From: Acanthosepion lycidas
Taxonomy: Eukaryota > Mollusca > Cephalopoda > Sepiida > Sepiidae
Reading direction: 5' to 3'
Length of the DNA: 64,000 nt
Assembly (NCBI GenBank): GCA_963932145.1
Contig: OZ010595.1
Location: forward strand, 76,712,997 to 76,776,996
Under the pieces are notes generated by a model that did no database searches, was not told where the DNA came from, and saw only the letters and a list, made by a program, of their open reading frames with translations. This document shows positions 37,438 to 48,428 of the stretch, in pieces (within the stretch, counting starts at the first letter, position 1; the number at the start of each line of letters is the position of its first letter). A program made the translations under genes and the position numbers.

Positions 37438-37669
37438 TGTGTGTGTTTGTTTATATGTGTGCGTACCTGTATTATAATAAAATTCGTGTTTTGTCAAGAG
37501 AAAACGCTCGAGCAGTGCATCTACTTAATATAAAACTTTTAAGCCAATCAGTCTTTGTAATTAAAGTTCATCATATTAAAAGAGTATCAAGCCCCTAAGA
37601 CGAGTGGATACTATATCCGTGAAACTCCGAGTAGAAACAGATAAATTGATTATTTGATTTTATCTGTTG

Positions 37670-37728
<59 letters not shown>
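37382..37728. repeat. Two (TA)n microsatellites and spacer
   Basis: TA runs at 37382-37433 and 37672-37728; nothing recognised between. Confidence 0.9.
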
Positions 37729-37730
<2 letters not shown>

Positions 37731-38199
37731 CACGCGCACACGCATGGATATATGTATACATATAAATATATAAGAATAAAGACAAATGGAAAAATTTTCA
37801 TTAGCAACACGTTTCGTCCCTTGGTGGACTTTATTAAGGTAAATGATATCTTGTTAAAGTTCATCCGACGACGAAACGTTGGTAAAGAAACGTTTTACCT
37901 TTGGTCTTTTTTATATTGCCTTTTTACAGATATATTTCATTTATATTCGAAGTTTTATGCATAGACGCAATTTTTATCCCCCATTTTTTTATCGATTAAG
38001 AAATCTTTTAATATTGCTTTTGTGGCGTATAATAAAAAAAATTGTCAGAGTTGGTTTCGGAATTGAAAATGTCTTACCAAACTTCTGGAAGATTTTAGTT
38101 CAAATTCTTTTTCGTTTTTTCCTTCCTGTCTCGATTCGTCGTGGCGCCGCTGATATTTAAAAGATCCTTTGGGCGTTAAACTCTGAGATTTCAGTTTAA
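37729..38199. other. No recognised gene
   Basis: AT-rich. Around 37808-37895 two GACGAAACG-type motifs point in opposite directions, again like worn ends of the inverted-repeat elements. Nothing else is seen. Confidence 0.4.
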
Positions 38200-38478
38200 T
38201 CTAATAATAATAATAATAATCAAGAGGAATACAAAGATAGGTATGACAAGATTGATACACGAGAAATTGACCTAGTTCGATTATGTAAACAAATGCTAAC
38301 AACACAAACCTGTCCTAAAAAAAGAAAAGAAATAAGATTAAGTGAGAATAAAATACACTGGGATACAAACCAATCAGTTCATACCAGCATAAAGACTGGA
38401 CCTAATAACTGTAACCAAGGAAAAGATGATGTGCTGGGTCGTAGATGTGACTTTGTTAATAGATCTATTGTAACCTAG
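38200..38478 (+). CDS. Unrecognised 92-codon open frame
   Basis: Open from the AAT repeat at 38203 through an ATG at 38293 to TAA. The product is polar and Lys/Asp-rich (EEYKDRYDKIDTREIDLVRL, TCPKKRKEIRLSENK), unlike the low-complexity frames around it. A TTTCAG just upstream (38189-38194) could be a splice acceptor. No family recognised. It may be an exon relic or transposon relic; chance is not excluded. Confidence 0.22.
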   Translation, partial: SNNNNNNQEEYKDRYDKIDTREIDLVRLCKQMLTTQTCPKKRKEIRLSENKIHWDTNQSVHTSIKTGPNNCNQGKDDVLGRRCDFVNRSIVT

Positions 38479-39212
38479 GGAAGGTTACTGGATAGAATAA
38501 TCAAACGAAAGTTGGTAATGCACGATAATACTTAGGACAAGAACAACACACATAAGATTTGCCAGCGGCATGTAGACGAAGTATTTAACTGCTAAAATGA
38601 GTCAAGTGAATTCCACAATGAATCTCCAACTATTAGGTTGGTGCAAAAATAATGACGTAATAATGTCGTTTTTGACGTATTTTTTAACGTCAAAAAACGA
38701 CATTATTACGTTATTATTTTTGCACCAACCTAATACAAACCCACATACAGTATTTACTACTGTATTTATGTGAATGGAGACATACTCATTATCATCCGTA
38801 GTTTTGCTACAACAAGATCATATTGGATAGTGTGCTTGATTGAAATTGTTTTATATTCATAATTTTCTATAACCATATCGTCTGAAGGAAGAGTAGAAAA
38901 GCAGAAAAGGGCGAATCTAACAGTAGTACAATATATAAACATATTTTAAAATATCTGTTTTAAGCTAGGGAAGGTTACTGAATAGAAGAATCAAACAAAG
39001 GTTGGTAATGAACGATAATACTTAGGACATGAACAACACATATAAGATTCATCAGTGGTATGTAGAAGTAGTAGGCAACTGCTAGAAGTGAATCAAGTGA
39101 ATTCCACAATGAATCTTCAACTACAGACCAACATACAGTATTTACTATTGTATTTATGTGAATGGGGACATACTCATTATCGTCCGTAGGTATGTTGCAA
39201 CAATATCAGAAA
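38475..39212. repeat. Direct repeat, two about 250-bp copies 490 bp apart
   Basis: Copies 38475-38830 (with a MITE inside) and 38965-39212 share GGGAAGGTTACTG, CGATAATACTTAGGACA, GTGAATTCCACAATGAATCT and GTATTTATGTGAATGG. Divergence is modest. Function unknown. Confidence 0.9.
38633..38733. mobile_element. MADE1-like mariner MITE, copy 5
   Basis: A 101-bp palindrome flanked by TA. The second copy of the host direct repeat has the empty site (TTCAACTACAGACC). Confidence 0.94.
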
Positions 39213-40107
39213 GTGAAAATAAAAAGAAAGTGAAAAATTGAAGAAAAAAAAAAGAACAAAAGAAATAAATTAAAATTTTTAAATTCAGGATTTCGCCCGT
39301 GAACTGCGAAACATGATGGGTCAGATAATTGCAACCATGCAAAAGATAATAAATCTAACAGCAAAATTAAATGTAACTGAATGTCGAGGAAGACTTGAAA
39401 CTACCCAGATGACAGTGGTGCTGGATACTGGGGAAACTTACTATTACTGAAACTCTACCACCGCTAGAACTCTGATTTGAACGTGAACTATAAGAATAAA
39501 AATATATTAATAAAGAAGACCCAAACGCGTTAAGATTATAATTGATAAACTGTTGTAGAATAGTTTCACAGTGGAGGCTTGTATTAGTTGGTTCTAAAAT
39601 AGGTTCGACGTACAAAACGTTAGGAACTTGATATAATAGGTAATGACGCAGAAATCTAGTTGTAGTAGCTGATACTTTAATATCCGACTAACGGTCGTCC
39701 GGCATTAACTGACTGACAAACTCCCTGAGCGGCTTTAGCGACTGTTACTACTCCTACTTATTATAGGTGGGAGAGTCTATTAACTATAGAATAGGTGTGT
39801 TCCACTATAACATAAACAAGCTTAGATCTTGCAGACTTAGAATGGAACATTTGTTACATATGAAAGTAATAGAAAAATTGATATATATTGTTGTATTCAT
39901 ATGCAAATCTCCACCTTATAAATAGCAGCTGATACACCTGGAGGCGAAACTAATCCTAACCTTTTGGTTTGGTTTGGTTTGTTTTTATGGTATATCAACC
40001 TCGATGGATTATTTAATGCTGACAAGATTTTTATTGCTGGTAAGATTTTTTTCCCAAAAATGTATTGCTGGCATAATTTTTGTTTCTTCAAAAATGTGTT
40101 GCTGGTA
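39213..40107. other. No recognised gene
   Basis: Mixed sequence. Short open frames at about 39290-39430 (+) and 39367-39615 (-) resemble nothing I can name. Confidence 0.4.
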
Positions 40108-40152
40108 TTAGGTTGGTGCAAAAATAATATCGTTTTTTGACGTAATAATTTT
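40108..40152 (+). mobile_element. MADE1-like MITE, single arm
   Basis: TTAGGTTGGTGCAAAAATAA and about 25 further bases only; the other arm is absent. Confidence 0.8.
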
Positions 40153-40214
40153 TTTAACAAAATATTTATTGCTGGTATTAAAACCTATTTTTACAATTTC
40201 ATAATCTTTTGACC

Positions 40215-40350
40215 CCAATTTGGGAAGCTAATTATTTTCCCATAGTTGGGTCCCTAATAGTTGCTACCACCCAGAGTCAGGTTGGACCTGGGAAGACCAC
40301 CAATTAGGAGGTGGTTCCACGCTCGTCAAAACCTCCTGATCGGAGGCCTT
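40215..40350 (-). repeat. Dispersed repeat, copy 1 (pairs with 55650-55800)
   Basis: On the minus strand, GGAGGTTTTGACGAGCGTGG and TCCCAGGTCCAAC match 55650-55800 on the plus strand. It has the look of a SINE or other interspersed repeat; family not recognised. Confidence 0.75.
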
Positions 40351-40399
40351 GCAGTCGGATGTATTTTTGTCGTCTTACCAAGGACAAAGAAAAATCTAT

Positions 40400-40530
40400 C
40401 CCGGTGAATGAAATAAAGAGTTCATTTCGAAATTCCAATCACCTGAAGAAGGTTGGAGAATACAATGGCCGAAATGTCGTGAATATGTCAATAAAAATGA
40501 GAACAGCAGTCCGAACAGTGTAAATAGTGT
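40400..40530 (+). mobile_element. Penelope-like terminal fragment (tentative)
   Basis: CACCTGAAGAAGG...GGCCGAAATGTCG, then GTCCGAACAGTGTAAATAGT. The same sequence order occurs at 52240-52340 and in inverted form at 59227-59613. The CCTGAAGA/GAAA pair is hammerhead-like, but stem III is not clear. Confidence 0.45.
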
Positions 40531-40885
40531 AAATACAGTACGTAAATAATCTCATCGATTTTGTACGGGTACTATGCTAGTGATATTAGTAATCATCCTA
40601 CTTTTACCTGGCGGTGATTGTCTTTCAATTCTCTTTGTTTGATTCTTTTCGACGATTTCTCTTTTTTCTGGCGGATGGAATCGTTCATGGTTAAGTTCGA
40701 AAAATTCTAGAAAGAGAGAAAAAGTTTTCATTAAAAAAAGCGGGACAAAAGGCGACTCCAACCTTCAAATAGTCGATCCTCTCTAGCAGAGAGATCTCAT
40801 CATCATATAGCGACCAGGCATTCGAAAAAAAAATATTAGAGCTATTTATTCAGCAATATTAGATTTCTAATGAGATTTTAAACAT
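40531..40885. other. No recognised feature
   Basis: Nothing recognised; a short minus-strand open frame (40552-40761) has no known similarity. Confidence 0.45.
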
Positions 40886-41200
40886 TTCAACCCATACAAA
40901 ACAGTAAAGCCACTAAGATACAAAGGGGTTACTGTGAGTGAAAGAATAAGAAAAAAAAAAGAGAAACATTATTGAGGAGTGAGAACAATAAAAGAAGAGG
41001 AATCAAGAAGACAGTAGATGACGATTGATATTGCATTTAAATTTTTGAAGCTCAATATTAACAGAAAAGCATAAAACAGAAGAGAGAGTGCGAGAAAACT
41101 GTTAGCATAAAACTTACAGTTGCATATATCCAGTTGAATTCTAAATTGATGAGACCTTGTTACCAATTTAGTATTGCGCTTAAATTCTTAAAGTCTAGGT
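40886..41200 (-). mobile_element. LINE-A 3' end, decayed
   Basis: The minus strand retains TRSHQFRIQLDICNCKFYAN and SFKNLNAISIVIY, worn versions of the LINE-A tail, with the A-rich end near 40890-40960. Confidence 0.6.
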
Positions 41201-41239
41201 AGCATAACGGAAAGAAACACGTATTTAGTTTTAATACAA

Positions 41240-41320
41240 AAATGTGGCACAAGGCCAAAAGGAGGTTTAGGGTAAGGGTGGTCTTCAATCCTACTTATCT
41301 TAAACTTAGCTCCGATTGCT
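41240..41320 (+). mobile_element. Cephalopod-type SINE core fragment
   Basis: AATGTGGCACAAGGCCAAAA followed by CAATCCTACTTATCTTAAAC, matching the fragment at 29440. Confidence 0.6.
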
Positions 41321-41337
41321 CAACGGTTAAAAGAACC

Positions 41338-41446
41338 AAAATGGCGGCGTCCATGTTTTATGCCGGGCGGTCTCGGACAGTTAACGCGAAATCTCGTTGT
41401 CTCGTCATTCGCATGCAAATCATGGTCGGTCGTCGGCTGTATAAAG
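41338..41446 (+). promoter_or_regulatory. Promoter-like CpG cluster (YY1, octamer, TATA)
   Basis: Within about 110 bases of GC- and CpG-rich sequence lie AAAATGGCGGC (41338-41348, YY1-type), ATGCAAAT (41413-41420, POU octamer) and TATAAAG (41440-41446). Start of transcription would be near 41470. No downstream gene is recognisable. It could be a real promoter, the promoter of an unrecognised LTR, or chance. Confidence 0.4.
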
Positions 41447-41885
41447 CAGGCGCGTTTTTGTTTCTGAGCAGGGAGTTTTTTTGCTCGTGGGAAGGTTGGA
41501 CGTGTGACACTATTTTGTCGGTTACCCTCCTCGCGTTTCCTATCTGTTATTATCAGTTGAGTCGTTACTTTACCATCACAGTAGTTTATATGGTAGTTCC
41601 CTTAGTTGCCTAATAGAAAGGGGTCTTAACAATCAGAAGGGATGTAATTTTTATCAAAACGGGGTGGGTAATAAAAGGAGAGACGGAAAAGTTTAAAAAG
41701 TGAGAAATTAATAAACAGGGTGGTCTTATGTTCGGGGTGGAGATTCTGAAAATCTAATTAGTAAATAAATAAATAAGTGTTCCCCATTGTCTATTAGGAA
41801 ACTAAAAGTAAAAGAAATTAGATAAAAGAAGCATAAAATTACTGACAGATACTTTATTAATTTATTATTATTACTATTATTAATA
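41447..41885. other. No recognised gene
   Basis: GC-richer until about 41600, then AT-rich. The open frame running into it (41242-41613) begins inside the SINE fragment and is not convincing. Confidence 0.4.
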
Positions 41886-42035
41886 TTGTAGGGAGGCACG
41901 GTGAAGCAATGGAATCGAAGAGCCGAGTTCGAATTCCAGTCGTATCCGTTACATTCACTTATTCAATACCCTGGGGAAATGTATGAATTACCCAGTTATG
42001 GGTAAATAGCAGACTGGTAAAATGGCCTGAATTCA
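41886..42035 (+). mobile_element. Octopod-type tRNA-SINE, 5' half
   Basis: Head GGCACGGTGAAGCAATGG, then GAGCCGAGTTCGAATTCC, and body CCAGTTATGGGTAAATAGCA. The 3' half is missing. Confidence 0.82.
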
Positions 42036-42299
42036 AAACCTTCACTCTGTTTTAGGCTCTTCACAATTAGTTCTGCATAAAATCTTCACCATTATAATCA
42101 AATCATATGTACAGGTTGTCTGGCTGTCGGTACCTAGCAACTGAATGGCCTAACCCTCAAACATTTTAAAAGGTTCCCCGGTAGGTGCGGGTCAACAGCC
42201 CGCGTTGATCGACGATTATTATTGCTATCATCTTGCTAGAGAGTAATTTTAAGTGCCTAATTACCAAATACCCACCGGGGTCTATGAGTAAAAAGGAGA
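42036..42299. other. No recognised feature
   Basis: Nothing I can support. Confidence 0.45.
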
Positions 42300-42965
42300 G
42301 TTATCTATGTACATTTAAGACATTTTATTTAGATGGAGAGTATTTTTCAGATGATATGTGCAGTTCTGCACAAAGTTAACTTTTGTAGTGCTGAGATGCT
42401 GATGCATCTAGGAATTTCACTCAGATGATTTTCGGTACCCTCCTTTATCATACCCAATGCCCCTATTACAACAGGGATAATCGTAGTTTTAAGTTTCCGC
42501 ATTTTTGTTACTTCGATTTGCAGGTCCTTATATTTTGACATTTTCTGAAATTCTTTTTTAGAAACATTAGAATCCTGTGGGCAAATCATATCAATTTGTT
42601 AGCAGATTCCTCTTTTGAAATTTTGTATCTGGTCTGTTGTTATCAATTTTCCTGTTTGTAGATTGGAAATTATACAGTATAGTCACTCTATTAGCATTTG
42701 TAACATCGTTCGGGTGGTGTTTGATTTGTACCATCTATTTGGGACTTCAGTACCATAGTTCGTACAGACATGCCAATAAAAATATTACCCCAGCCTGCCA
42801 TGTTTACTAATGTATTCTTTCTCAGCAAGAACTGCTCACCATGATACTATATTCAATTTTATGGCATAAACAACAGGCAGGATTTGAGCCATGTTTACTG
42901 ATTTTAACTTTGTAGGCATTAGACGGAAGACATTGGTCTTGTTCCACAAGGCATTATGTTCCCAC
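42300..42965 (-). mobile_element. LINE-E (non-LTR) C-terminal region
   Basis: The minus strand encodes the distinctive post-RT domain of a common animal LINE. It has LPSNAYKVKISK and CCLCHKIEYSI relics, a worn middle, then NVSKKEFQKMSKYKDLQIEV, TTIIPVVIGALGMIKEG and LQKLTLCRTAHII. Several stops and frameshifts. Confidence 0.85.
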
Positions 42966-42968
<3 letters not shown>

Positions 42969-43023
<55 letters not shown>

Positions 43024-43050
43024 GTAGTAGTAGTAGTAGTAGTAGTAGTA
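42969..43050. repeat. (ATT)n/(TAG)n microsatellite
   Basis: A trinucleotide ATT run changes to a GTA/TAG run. Confidence 0.95.
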
Positions 43051-43093
43051 AAAAAGAACGAGCATTTATTTTTTTGTCATGCAAAAAATATTA

Positions 43094-43325
43094 GGGTGGA
43101 GTAATAGATAGCGGTTCGGATTGAGGAATCGGAGAGCTGAGTTCAAGTTCCAGTCGAGTTCATGACATTTCCTTACGTACTAGTAACTTTGGAAAAGGTA
43201 TGAATCCATGTCTTCTCCCTTCAGCTTAATAGAGATACTGAATAAATAAATAAATAACCCTCCAGCTGTGGGTAAATAGCAGAACAGACTGGATCCTATA
43301 GCCTTGGTTGGCAACTAGTCTAAGA
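43094..43325 (+). mobile_element. Octopod-type tRNA-SINE
   Basis: Head GGTGGAGTAATAGATAGCGG and GAGAGCTGAGTTCAAGTTCC, body GGTATGAATCCATGTCTTCT with a short AAATAAATAA expansion, then GTGGGTAAATAGCAGAACAG. It ends before the tail. Confidence 0.85.
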
Positions 43326-44689
43326 GAATCCAAACCAGCCTGGAGGGGTTTGGGTTACGTCATGTTATCTTGCACAGAAAACACTCCTGCTATTGTGGTA
43401 CCCCTTAAACCCTAACGGATTACGAGATTCGAGATCGTGAAAAATCATTCGGTTTTCGGAATTTATCGATTTTCAGAATTTCAAGTAAAAAGAATTTGTA
43501 TCGTTGTTTCAGATTCATATGTTTGAGATCATTTAATCTTAGGGCAAGTATTTTGTGTCTTGTATCGCTAATGTCCTGAAGGGACACGGCACATAGAAGA
43601 AGAAGAAGACGTCCTATGGTTGACAGTTTTTTTTTAATTTTTTTCTAAAATTTACCTCACTCAGAGGCATGAATACTGACTTGACCCCAGAAATCGACCC
43701 CGTCACTCTTACAGAATTACAAGCATATATAATTACGCATATATAATTAAGAAATATACTCCAAAAAAGATTTGATGCCAAAACCAGAGACCTCATCAAT
43801 ATATTAAATGTTGCCCAAAGTCGAAAGAGCGCCAAACGTCTAAATTAGTCAGTAAAATGAATTACTAATGAGAAGTAATGACAATTCAATATCACACGTG
43901 CAAAATGTCATAAATTTATTCGCTAATCCAGTTCATAACGAGGCTAGCGTCTTTTCTTGTCTCCAGCAGCGTTTTATGACGCATTACATTAATCATCATG
44001 TCATATTGATTAATTAATTATTGCAAATAGGTGACAAGGTATTTACCAACCTCCCGATAAGTGGTAGAATGTGACACAAGGTCGTTTTATGGTGGGTTAA
44101 CCATACGCATTCATATGTGACAGTTCTGCATTCAGAGCCGACGATCAGTTTTTTGAAAGTATAATAATTATTCATGATACATTATACATAAGGTATATAT
44201 TCGTGTATAAGCCGACTTCATGTATAGTGCATTTTTTGCATTAATTTTAACCTTTCCAGAAAAAAAATACCTGTGTATAGTACACCCGGTCACCGAAAAT
44301 GCAGGATTTTTAATATCTTCAAAATAATTATCTTTGCATATTACCAGCCCCTATTTTTGCGTAAAAAACTGATCATAAAAACTCTTACTATAGTCGGGTA
44401 TATCTATAATTAGGTAAATATACTTGAAATTTTAAGAGACAAAGACATACTTTATTCAAAGATAAAAAGAGGGTATTTTTAAAAGAAAGTTTTATATGGA
44501 TTTTTGATGTACGTTGGTATATGGATCAGTTAGAACAAATTATTACAGGAGATAAGAAAACTGACCATAGAACAGGCCTGGCTAGGAAAGTTTTCGCTCA
44601 ACACCGCAAATAGCAACAAAACCAAAACATCAACCTGAAAACTCGAATCATGTTCTTAAGTAATCTTGTCAGATTAGGACTTTCATATG
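43326..44689. other. No recognised gene
   Basis: Mixed AT-rich sequence. A weak SINE-core-like AATGTGACACAAGGTCG occurs near 44070. Open frames are short and unconvincing. Confidence 0.45.
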
Positions 44690-45150
44690 GATGTCATAAA
44701 TGGCGCCAAACTAATGGCATCAATGTCTAAACTGTCTGCTGTATACAACTGCTTTCTCAGATCAATGGTTAAAAATGGCTTCCAGCGAATGAAGCGGCTA
44801 TATTTAAGGACGATCTCTCTTTGAACCTCGTGTACTGGCGTTACGGAATTGCAAAGAACTGTACCAAATAACATCCAATCACTTGAAGACTTTTAACAGA
44901 AGCAATAACGAAAATTGATAGCAAGTATAATTCGAAGATAAAATAATGACATAATCAAGTTGTTGAACGGTTACATTACCTCAAACAAAAGATTAACTAT
45001 AAAATGCCCATCAATACTGGAAAGAGTGATAAAAGTGTAATTGAGAATATTTTTCTGAAAATTTATTTTAAGAGAAAGATTTTATAAATTTCAACTAATA
45101 CTAACACTCTGTCAATGAATGTCGACTGTTTCCGTGTAAGTATTGACTGA
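44690..45150 (+). repeat. Dispersed repeat Rep-K, copy 1
   Basis: Shares TAAACTGTCTGCTGTATACA, GCTTTCTCAGATCAA, CACTTGAAGACTTTTAACAG, CATCAATACTGGAAAGAG and TTTAAGAGAAAGATTTTAT with the copies at 46120-48660, 54030 and 59985. The family is unknown. A 63-codon minus-strand frame in this copy is not open in the others. Confidence 0.8.
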
Positions 45151-45166
45151 TGTATTATTTTTGATG

Positions 45167-45312
45167 ACTTATCAACCCTTTGTAGGTTATTTAAAGCCAG
45201 AGCATATTTCGGATCGTAGGAGGTCGATAACAGTATTATGTATCCCCAAGTAGTCTCTCATCTAAATACTGACCAGGCTCGACATCGCTTAACGTCGGTT
45301 CTTATGAGAAAA
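45167..45312 (-). mobile_element. 5S-rRNA-derived SINE, copy 1
   Basis: On the minus strand 45312-45241 is 5S rRNA-like (CCGACGTTAAGCGATGTCGA, CAGTATTTAGATGAGAGACT), including the internal promoter region. A body follows, ending GGCTTTAAATAACCTACAAA. The same head and body recur at 53140-53603. Confidence 0.8.
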
Positions 45313-45461
45313 CGTCTAATATTACCATTATCATTAACCTTTGGGACTATCAGGGGCATGTCTAGGATTTTGAATAGAGTGGGGTCCAAAACGAAGCATT
45401 TTTACTTACTCTTGAGTCGTAGGCTTTTACCACTATAATTGACAAGGGCGGCTTTTAAGCT

Positions 45462-45541
<80 letters not shown>
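45462..45541. repeat. (CA)n/(TA)n microsatellite
   Basis: A CA run passing into a TA run. Confidence 0.95.
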
Positions 45542-45544
<3 letters not shown>

Positions 45545-45546
<2 letters not shown>

Positions 45547-45955
45547 GTCAACTCGATCGGGTTTCGATCCGGGCTTTAAGCAATCGGATGTCTAGCCACA
45601 TTAAAGAGCTGTGATACAGCGAAACAGTCTGTCCATGGATGACAATATATATATGCTTCCGGGAAATCAGGTTGAGCTCTCGAGAGAAAGAGAGTTTTAA
45701 AAACAGCGGCTTCTACTGATATTAATGCATTACTCTTCAAGTACGAATTGAGTTCTCCGGGCCACTGGTGTATTTCGTATAGAAAAAACGTTAAAATTAC
45801 CCTTCCTCGCTGCCTTGCGACGATAGCCTAAGGGTAGGATCTCTGACTGATGTCAACTCTGTTGGGTCTCAATCCCGGCTTGAAGCAATTGGACGGCTAA
45901 CCATACTGAAGAGCTGCGAAACAGTATGTGGGTGACAATATATATATGTGTGTGT
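45545..45955 (+). mobile_element. Second tRNA-derived SINE type, two copies
   Basis: 45822-45945 has an A-box-like TAGCCTAAGGGTAGG and B-box-like GGGTCTCAATCCCGG, then GAAGCAATTGGACGGCTAAC and GACAATATATATATG. 45545-45655 is a second copy lacking the A box. Both end at the GACAATATATATATG motif. Confidence 0.65.
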
Positions 45956-46171
45956 GTGTAATTTGACTTATATGAATAACGTTTTTAAATTTTCATTTTG
46001 AGAGTTTACCTCCTTTACGCATAAATACTCATGTTGAAGTCATAATCGAGTTTTATGTTGCAAATATGAGACTTTTGAAACAGAATGCATTCAAAATATA
46101 AATTCTTGTATTCTGTTGAGATTCAGTGACTAAATGTTTAATTTAGAGTAAACTCTAAACTATCAGCTGTA

Positions 46172-47874
46172 CGAGGGTGGGCTGAAAAAGTCATAAATTG
46201 ACTTTGAAGCTGTCATGCTACAGCTGTGAAATGCTGCATGCATTAATTTCAACTGTTATTAATAACTGCAGTTTAATTCTAGCTAAACTGTTATCTGACT
46301 GTTCAAAGAAGACTTCAAAAGTAACTTGTAGCGACTTCTCTTGAAAATGAAGAAAATTTGGCATCATGCTATTATCATAAACCCTACAGAAAAAGGATTT
46401 AGCCCTCAATGACATTCATGCTGATATGGTTGCTATATTAGGGGATGATTTCCTAACTTTATCAAATGTGGACAGTTGAATTTAGGAGTTGGGGAGTCGT
46501 GAAGATGACTCAATGTCGGGACGCAATGCAAACTTTTATCACCGAAGTAAACATTGGTCATGTTCACTAACATGGTGATGGATGACAGGCGATTCACAGT
46601 AAATCAACTAGCCAATACTGTGAGGGAGTTGAGAATATCCTACATAATGCATTTGATATGACGAATGTTTCTGCTCAGTGGGTACCTCGTTTTCTGACAC
46701 CCGATCAAAAGCACACTTGGTTGATAATATCACAGTGAAATCTCACTGTTTCTTGGAATAAAGTGTCGCTTACGACACTGTAGTTTGAACAACGATCGCC
46801 ACAAAGCAAACAGGCAATCCCATTTTGGACAAGTAGATCACGTGATAGTAAAGGAAATATATATATGGGAATTAGTGTGACGTCTAAACGATCACCATTT
46901 CTGTTCTATCCTCTATTACTATACGGATCGCTATTCTCTATACTATTCACTATACTATCTTCTATTCGGATCACTATACGGATTACTATTAAATGGCTAC
47001 TTTTCGAGCGAGCAAGTACTATTAGTGTGAGTGCTATTCGAAGGCGTCTGACACCAGTATTGTTCAACGGCGTTGCTATAGTTGCATCTGCGATTACAAA
47101 GTCTCTACTACAATGAGCATTACGAAAGTGACAACGAGTATTCGTTGACATTACAAAAGTGGCAACGTGTGTTTGTTGACATCGCAAAATTGACATTGAT
47201 TGAGGCAAATCCAGCTGATTTCCTTGAACGTTTCCTAACGCAGGATGAGTGTTGTGTCCATCACTTTCAGCAAGAGACAATGAGATAATCCATGCCGTTG
47301 AAAAAAACCCTCTTTATCTGCTCCAAAAAAGCTAAGTTTATTTCATCGGAAGGAAAGGTAATGACCTCGTTTTTTTTTTGAGATGTAAAAGGTATTGTGC
47401 ATATTAATTTCAAAATGGCCTCACCATCAATGGAGAGCACTATGCCAACTTGCTCAGGCAGTTAAGAAACCTATCAAGAACAAATGCTCAGGAAAACTGA
47501 CAAATGGGGTCTTTTTTCATCAGAACAATGCTCCAACACACAAGTCATTGGTTTCAATGGCTGCTGTGCATAAGTGGCTTTGAACTGGTTGATCACCCTA
47601 TTCTCCTGATTTCACCCAACAGGAAAAAAAACCCCCAAAAAACACTTGGCTGAGAACCAATATCGCAGTAATGGTGACGTCTTATCTGCTGTTGATGACT
47701 TTTTTGATCAACAAGATAAACAGTCTTCTTTGAATATACAGATGTCAGTTTACCTGGAACAAAACAATGTAGTTATTAAGAAGAAGGGCTGAAATTAATG
47801 CATGCAAGATTTCACGGCTCTAGCATCACAGCTTCACGGTCAAGTCAGCCTATGAACTTTTCAGCTCATCCTCG
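46172..47874 (+). mobile_element. mariner transposon, broken, with internal insert
   Basis: TIRs CGAGGGTGGGCTGAAAAAGT and inverted ACTTTTCAGCTCATCCTCG, flanked by TA, with about 100 bp of related subterminal sequence at both ends. The plus strand encodes mariner transposase relics: VMDDRRFTVNQLANTV, SAQWVPRFLTPDQK, EANPADFLERFLTQDEC, GKLTNGVFFHQNNAPTHKSL (first Asp changed to Asn here) and YSPDF. Length is 1.7 kb, about 0.4 kb more than a usual mariner because of the insert at about 46745-47190. Stops and frameshifts make it inactive. Confidence 0.92.
46745..47190. mobile_element. Unrecognised about 440-bp insert in the mariner
   Basis: The mariner coding relic stops after the TPDQK block near 46740 and resumes with EANPADFLERF near 47200. 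The DNA between has no mariner similarity. It includes a run of CTATACGGATCGCTATT-like units (46919-47000). Exact ends and class are not visible. Confidence 0.65.
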
Positions 47875-48003
47875 TATATGGCTGCTTTCTCAGAGTTATG
47901 ATTCAAAATTGTTTCAAGCGAATGAACTGACGATATAAAATCACAAAGAACTATAGAAAATAAGAGAAAACATATCATTTGAAGACTTTCCACGAAAGTA
48001 ACA

Positions 48004-48428
48004 ATTTTTTAAGCATTTCACCCCAAGCAAGGGGTTACAGAGAGTGAGTGAAAGAATAAAGAGGGTGTCTGAGGAAAGGATATAGAGAAGGACGGGGATC
48101 AGGATTAAGGCATCAGATGTCGATTGTCATTATATTTCAATATTTGAAAATTATAGCCAACAGGGAAGCAAGTAGGAGAAAAGGAGTTCCAATGGAGGGA
48201 AGTGCGAGAGAAGAAGCTGTTGGAGTAGAAGAGGAGGTTACATTTAACTGTGTCGACAGTGAAAGGTTGGGACCGAGATGCCAGCCTAGTAGCACGCTTA
48301 AATTCATGCAATTGAGGTGCCAGTGAAAGTACCTCGTCAGAGCAGTTGCCATGAAAATATTTGTAGGAAAGACAGTGGGGGGAGCCACACCACGTTCGTG
48401 AGAAAGTAACTGTAGGCAAGATGCCAGT
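48004..48428 (-). mobile_element. LINE-A 3' end inserted in Rep-K
   Basis: The minus strand encodes YKYFHGNCSDEVLSL, FKRATRLASRSQPFTVDTVK and SRTSLHWNSFSPTCFPVGYN, ending in the A-rich tail near 48004. Confidence 0.88.

Noticed and set aside
41242-41613. 123-codon open frame over the promoter-like cluster
   Set aside because: It starts inside a SINE fragment and runs through the YY1/octamer/TATA region; chance openness in GC-richer DNA is more likely.
42836-43094. Poly-Ile open frames
   Set aside because: Translation of an (ATT)n microsatellite.
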